Under the pieces are notes generated by a model. It saw nothing but the letters and a program-made list of their open reading frames with translations. It searched no databases and was not told the DNA's origin. The position numbers and the translations under genes are program-made. A stretch of DNA of 64,000 nucleotides from Stichopus chloronotus (Eukaryota; Echinodermata; Holothuroidea; Aspidochirotida; Stichopodidae): positions 6,706,835-6,770,834 of the forward strand of contig CM037840.1 of assembly GCA_021234535.1 (NCBI GenBank), written 5' to 3'. This document shows positions 58,701 through 64,000 of the stretch, piece by piece (position 1 is the first letter of the stretch; the number at the start of each line of letters is the position of its first letter).

Positions 58701-59555
58701 ACGTCACAACATTTGTCTCAACTGAATATAAAGAATTGGGAACTTCCCTTTCCAAAGAAGTAAAAACCTTTTCGATTGACCGAGAAACAAAAACCCAAAA
58801 CAGAATTTTAAAGAACCAATAGTTGAGACTGTTTACTAAAATGTGACTTAGTATTGCCGTTCTATACTAGTTTCATATCCCACTTTACACATACATCTGC
58901 ACGTAGCTGACCAAAACAGGACTACTGTCGCTGAAAAGAAGTCAGTGAAATCGCATATTTCGTGCGGAAAATATAAACAAAATCATTCCCTTTTCATATA
59001 AAGTTAACACTAGAATGATACATTGCATGAATTTTTGTGTGATTTTGTTCTTAATTTAAAGAAAAATTGGGATTTATTTTCTGGTGATCTCTTTGCAGAA
59101 ATTTCAGTCTCAGTACACGTGGACTGTAGTTCTCTTGTCATAGGAATGTAAGTTTAGGCAAGGATTCAAAAGACTTAGTGATGAAATTACTAAGTTATAT
59201 CTACGTTGCACTAATCAATATTCTAAGGAATCATTAAAGCTAATTATGGATAGACAAGGCAGGGCAGAACATTTTCTAGCAAAACATTCCAGAACTTTAT
59301 CCAGAACTATAATATTTATCTCCCCTCTATCTAAATGATCTTGTTCCAATCAAAAGCGATGAAAAAGCCACACACAGAAAAAAAAAAAAAACACCAAGTG
59401 ATAGGTTACTCAAGCATGGATTAACTTTGCTCAGGAGGCTAGTAACGGGTGCACAGGTTTCCATATGTGCAAAATGGTGCTAAATTTGATTTGAATCTGA
59501 ACATATCTTCCATAAATTCCTACTTATTTTGAAGGGGAATAGTGAGTTTAGAATT
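55763..59555. other. No gene recognised; includes a third dispersed-repeat copy
   Basis: 56050-56110 is a satellite mark and 56226-56420 the third copy of the ~210-bp repeat. This merges into a 145-bp satellite unit and a CA repeat at 56511-56530. 56555-56850 is GC-richer. Short frames such as 58555-58755 have no domain I can name. Confidence 0.5.
58039..58061 (+). repeat. Hairpin ATCGGATCG/CGATCCGAT followed by a T run
   Basis: Perfect 9-bp stem with loop GATTA, then T9. It lies next to GCGCGTTCACACTACAACG, a kind of sequence often seen at DNA-transposon ends, but no partner end was found. Confidence 0.55.
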
Positions 59556-59559
59556 CACC

Positions 59560-59790
59560 AACATGCAAAGAAAATAGCTTTAATCATCGTTAAAACATTC
59601 CGTCTCATCAATAAATATTATGTAATGATTGTGCAAAGTTTGGGTAAACAAATTACTGTTGAGCAATAAATAACTGGATTTCTATCTGTTAGAAACTTAT
59701 TTCTTGAAAAGAAGGATACAGTTCTTCCTTATTTTGAAGGATATATCACTCTATGTCCTTAAACATTGGTTTAAAAACATGATTGTTTTC
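59560..59790 (-). mobile_element. Diverged MITE-B relic
   Basis: Internal MITE-B sequence in reverse orientation (CAAAGTTTGGGT, TTGAGCAA.AAATAAC, TTTCTTGAAAAGAAGG, AACATTGGTTT), similar to 34510-34800. Terminal repeats are not recognisable. Confidence 0.7.
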
Positions 59791-61216
59791 TGTGAAACAA
59801 ATTATTTCCATTTAATGATTTTACATTTTCTTTTTTGTCCCGCGTGCGTTGAAAAATATATATTGTTTAATATACCTTACCTTGTTAATTTAGAGGGGCA
59901 ATATGACGATTCAGACTAGTATATTGAAATATTGGTACACCTATATGCCCCCACACTTTTCCTAATCATAATAATCGCACTCTATTCAGCTTCCTTAAAT
60001 TTAAGCAGGGGCATAGCGAGAATTAAATGTTAGGGGGCGGTCCATGGGGGCAGGTCTAAGGCTAGCTCACAGAGGGTGCGCTAGATGCAAAATGGTGCTA
60101 CATTTCAAGCTGAACTTAAATTTAATATATCTCCAGGAATCCTTATTTTTCAAGTAATGATTTTAATTTTTCGTCAATTTTGAATCATCCTGTCCCCCAC
60201 CCATCCTCCTACCCTCACACGGAAGTAGCGTTTTGCCTAAAGCATATTTCATTTGTCATATATAAAAGAGCAGAGTATGCATTTTCAGAATACGTCATGG
60301 CAGTGACGTAGCCAGCATTCCAGAAAAATAAAAGTATACACATTTTATGTGTAGGCCTATGATATTGCGGTGTTCGTCTATTTCACGATTTGGATGGGAT
60401 TCTAATCAATCTAGTGTTCGAATTGTCACTAGGACCTAGGGAAAATTGGGTAGAAATATCAACCACATTCACTCCATACTACAAAAACATGCTCAAGTAT
60501 AAATCGCTACCCTCTTACATAATCCTGTCCTCGATTCCTTCCTCTCTTTTCCTCCTCTTTCCCATTCTTTCTGCTTTATATTTTTCGCCTTAATTTTCCT
60601 CTCATTTTTTCTTGTTTTTTTTGGGGGGGCTACCGCACCTGAATTTAAGTAAATGGGGAATGCAAACAGCTTTTTTTTTTTATTTTTGAAGAGCTGACGA
60701 AGTCACTGTAACTTTAAATACTAATTTCATATTGAGTGAATAAATTGACCGGTAGAAACAGCTCGAGAATGTTTTTGTTTTTTGTCACTAACGTAGCAAG
60801 AAGGGTGAACGGGGATAGATTAGGAATTTGGGAGGACGCGATGGGCGATGTTAAACAATATAGAAGCGAAAAAAAAAAAAACGAGAAAAGTGAAGGACGT
60901 GTGAGAAGTTGATGAGTGAGGGAAGGAGAGCGTAGTTTGGAAATATTGATACAGAAAAGCTTCCAGTAACTTTACATAATGAAATTCCCTTCTTTTTTCT
61001 GTTGATCAGGTTAATTGAAGAATCTTAGCATTTTTATTCTCGCTTATTTGTGTCCCATTGATGATCTGTCTTAATTGTATTTTTTTTCTAGATGGCACCA
61101 TGGGGGAGTGTGGGGACTAATTCCCTCGCATTTAAGAGACGCTGTCTTTTTAATAACGACTGGAAACTGCGTTTATAAGTTATATATTCCTCTAGCAAAT
61201 GGGGTGTGGTACACAT
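59791..61216. other. No gene recognised
   Basis: T-rich and A-rich homopolymers around 60600-60680 and 60870. No domain. Confidence 0.4.
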
Positions 61217-61709
61217 TTATATTGGTCATTTTGATGGTCTTCACAAAATAGAATGTGACACTTTCTGTATTTTTGTTTTCTTCTTTTTCTCTGTTGAGTT
61301 CAAGTCATCTACCTGAGTCACATTTCAGAAAAAAGTTGTTGCGCCCCACGCAAAGTCATCTTCTCTCTACACTAAGAATTGAACATTTTCTCGAGCTACC
61401 GCATTTATAGTTTCCTTCAGAAAACCTCAGACTTGAATACAATTTTCTTTTTCCTTTGTTTTTCTCGCCCTTTGTACGTTCATACATCTACCACATTATT
61501 TATGAACATAGTTGTGCAATAATTTCCGTGTTTTTTCCTTACTTATACCTAGGTCACAAAATTTTGGAAGTGGTCACCGAAGTTCCTCCTCATGCCCACA
61601 TCACCTCCCAGGGTAGCACTTTTCTATTTTAAATTCATGTCCAATCCCAACCCCCGCTTTCTGAACTTGGCGCTGCTCCTGCATATTGCTTCAACTGACA
61701 TTCTTTGCA

Positions 61710-62251
61710 TTAAAGGGAAATAAAGCGTTTGTTTTGGAAAAAAATCCATATTTTTGACAGGCCCGTATCCGGGGGAGGGAGGGTTTCACGGGGTTCAGAC
61801 GAACCCGCCACAAGATCTGGAGTTCCGCTCATCCTATGATAATAGGCCTACAGTAGCAACATATATAATGAGTTTTAAGTTGTTGGTAATTGTTATCGGG
61901 AAAATGTTCCACTTGTGGTAAAATCGACCCCCCTCCCTCAACTGAAAAAGCTACATACGGGCATGTTTGAAACCAATGTTTGTAGATGTAAAATGATAGA
62001 CTATTCAAAATGAGGAAGGACAGAAGCCTGCTTTTCAAGAAATGAACTCCTCACAGAGAGAAATTCCGTTATTTGTTGCTCAACACTGATTTGTTCACCC
62101 AAACTTTTTAAAATTCAAATGATGCATCTTCCATTACTCATAACTTCCATAATGTTTTAAGGAGATGAAGCTTTGGCAGACGTTTATTGATGAGACTGAA
62201 TGGTTTAATAATGATTATTGCTATTTTTTTTTTGTATGTCATGCTGATGTT
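61710..62251 (+). mobile_element. MITE-B partial copy in the left arm
   Basis: Starts TTAAAGGGAAATAAAGCGTTT, interrupted by the 208-bp element, then follows MITE-B closely to TATGTCATGCTGATG, where the right terminal repeat is missing. The mirror copy is at about 62965-63506. Confidence 0.82.
61758..61965. mobile_element. Small nested element with CAGGCCCGTAT-like ends
   Basis: 208 bp, ends CAGGCCCGTAT and ATACGGGCATG (10 of 11 positions complementary), flanked by direct TTTGA (61753-61757 and 61966-61970). The MITE-B at 34483 lacks it, which gives the empty site. Superfamily unknown. Mirror copy in the right arm at about 63255-63460. Confidence 0.75.
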
Positions 62252-62473
62252 ATTAGCTTGAGTTAAGAAAGCGTACACTATCATTAAGCATGTTTACGGT
62301 AGTTGCACATCATAAGATTTGGAAAATTTTCGAATTTCTGCAAGTTCCGTCCATTTTGTCTAAAATGGCCTTGTCTCCCCAAATACCCAATAACACGTGA
62401 ACCTCTGTGCCAGACCAAACACCCCTGTCGCTGCTCTCGCTCGCCATTTCCAATTGCTCCTTTGTGCTGTTGT

Positions 62474-62742
62474 CCTTTACAATCATACAGCTAGTTTATT
62501 AATGGCAAGATACACGGAGTGAGAGCAAACCGAAAAATCCCCCTCAGGCAAAGTTTATTTACGCACCGCGGGAGATGAGTGGGGCAAACTCCGACTCAAT
62601 CCACCTTCCGAGGAGGATTGAGAAGCCCTGACCCAGCCCTGACCCAACCCCTGTTCCCACGCTAAAAAGAGTGAGTTGACCTTGCTTTTAATTGGTTACC
62701 CGGGCAAGTCAGGGTTCGTGGGACCAGCATCATAAAACATCA
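62474..62742. other. Unique centre of the long inverted repeat
   Basis: 269-bp loop, GC-richer than the surroundings (around 62560-62720), with GTTCCCACG near the middle and CGTGGGACC towards its right end. No coding frame. Confidence 0.6.
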
Positions 62743-64000
62743 ACAGCACAAAGGAGTAATTGGAAATGGCGAGCGAGAGCAGCGACAGGGGTGTTTGGTC
62801 TGGCACAGAGGTTCACGTGTTATTGGGTATTTGTGGAGACAAGGCCATTTTAGACAAAATGGACGGAACTTGCAGAAATTCGAAAATTTTCCAAATCTTA
62901 TGATGTGCAACTACCGTAAACATGCTTAATGATAGTGTACGCTTTCTTAACTCAAGCTAATAACATCAGCATGACATACAAAAAAAAAATAGCAATAATC
63001 ATTATTAAACCATTCAGTCTCATCAATAAACGTCTGCCAAAGCTTCATCTCCTTAAAACATTATGGAAGTTATGAGTAATGGAAGATGCATCATTTGAAT
63101 TTTAAAAAGTTTGGGTGAACAAATCAGTGTTGAGCAACAAATAACGGAATTTCTCTCTGTGAGGAGTTCATTTCTTGAAAAGCAGGCTTCTGTCCTTCCT
63201 CATTTTGAATAATCTATCATTCTACATCTACAAACATTGGTTTCAAACATGCCCGTATGAAGCTTTTTCAGTTGGGGGAGGGGGGTCGATTTTACCACAA
63301 GTGGAACATTTTCCCGATAACAATTACCAACAACTTAAAACTCATTACATATGTTGCTACTGTAGGCCTATTATCATAGGATGAGCGGAACTCCAGATCT
63401 TGTAGCGGGTTCGTCTGAACCCCTGAACCCCCCCCCCCCCCCTGGATACGGGCCTGTCAAAAATATGGATTTTTTTTTCCAAAACAAACGCTTCATTTCC
63501 CTTTAATACAAATAATGTCACTTGAAGCAATATGCAGGAGCAGCGCCAAGCTCAGAAAGCGGGGGTTGGGATTGGACATGAATTTAAAATAGAAAAGTGC
63601 TACCCTGGGAGGTGATGTGGGCATGAGGAGGAACTTCGGTGACCACTTCCAAAATTTTGTGACCTAGGTATAAGTAAGGAAAAAACACGGAAATTATTGC
63701 ACAACTATGTTCATAAATAATGTGGTAGATGTATGAACGTACAAAGGGCGAGAAAAACAAAGGAAAAAGAAAATTGTGTTCAAGTCTGAGGTTTTCTGAA
63801 GGAAACTATAAATGCGGTAGCTCGAGAAAATGTTCAATTCTTAGTGTAGAGAGAAGATGACTTTGCGTGGGGCGCAACAACTTTTTTCTGAAATGTGACT
63901 CAGGTAGATGACTTGAACTCAACAGAGAAAAAGAAGAAAACAAAAATACAGAAAGTGTCACATTCTGTTTTGTGAAGACCATCAAAATGACCAATATAAA
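62743..64000 (-). repeat. Right arm of the long inverted repeat, running off the window
   Basis: See 61217-62473. It contains the mirror copies of MITE-B and the 208-bp element, with a longer C run (63430-63442) at the place of GGGGGAGGGAGGG in the left arm. Confidence 0.93.

Larger units (their letters stand above)
61217..62473 (+). repeat. Left arm of a long, highly similar inverted repeat
   Basis: Complement of 62743-64000 with only scattered differences by eye (for example ACTTGAATAC against ACTTGAACAC). The pairing still holds at the last base of the window, so the true arm is longer. Contains a partial MITE-B with a nested 208-bp element. Confidence 0.93.

Noticed and set aside
58555..58755. 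Minus-strand 66-codon frame with Cys/His residues
   Set aside because: Spacing matches no zinc-binding family I know and there is no splice or context support.

Overview
The window looks like non-coding, transposon-rich DNA from an animal nucleus, probably a marine deuterostome invertebrate. An echinoderm is my best guess, from the many TAGGCCTAGG-type stretches, L1/Tx1-like LINEs, a DIRS element and many foldback and short terminal-inverted-repeat elements, but the species cannot be proven from the sequence. I see no complete host protein gene. The only host-gene candidate is a possible 3' terminal exon with a cysteine-rich CXC-like domain (33342-33582). Everything else that can be named is mobile or repetitive DNA.

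Layout. 1-716 is the 5' part of an L1-like ORF1 on the minus strand, cut by the window edge. 1473-1950, 5327-11170 and 12997-13467 are three copies of one ~475-bp TA-flanked MITE (MITE-A). The middle copy is split by a 5.37-kb DIRS-type tyrosine-recombinase retrotransposon (5580-10951, minus strand) with inverted terminal repeats, an internal complementary region, GAG, RT/RNase H/methylase-like and recombinase frames. The unsplit copy 2 kb away gives the empty site. 13.8-20.2 kb lies between 160-bp inverted repeats and contains a decayed AT-rich array. 21.2-26.85 kb holds two L1/Tx1-like LINE copies separated and flanked by TTA/TTG-rich microsatellites; the first copy also carries ORF1 in inverted orientation. 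28.8-32.7 kb is a long imperfect foldback with a solo LTR in one arm. 33.3 kb is the CXC exon. 34.2-37.6 kb is a foldback-like composite whose ends are short tandem repeats, with a MITE (MITE-B) and a third LINE fragment inside. 38.1 kb is a relic of a different LINE reverse transcriptase.

40.7-42.6 kb and, in opposite orientation, 50.9-52.3 and 54.7-56.5 kb carry a ~145-bp satellite whose units contain a string of AGGTCA half-sites. 48.3-49.8 kb is a ~245-bp satellite interrupted by a second solo LTR with a CTAT target duplication. 55.25-55.76 kb is a broken BEL/Pao-type gag. 61.2-64.0 kb is a very similar inverted repeat with arms of at least 1.25 kb that runs off the window, and its arms carry nested MITEs.

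How the parts relate: the layers can be ordered. MITE-A was in place before the DIRS element. The microsatellites may have been targets for the LINEs. The 245-bp satellite is older than its LTR, and MITE-B is older than the 208-bp element inside it. Gene functions were inferred by reading translations and motifs by eye; no database search was possible.
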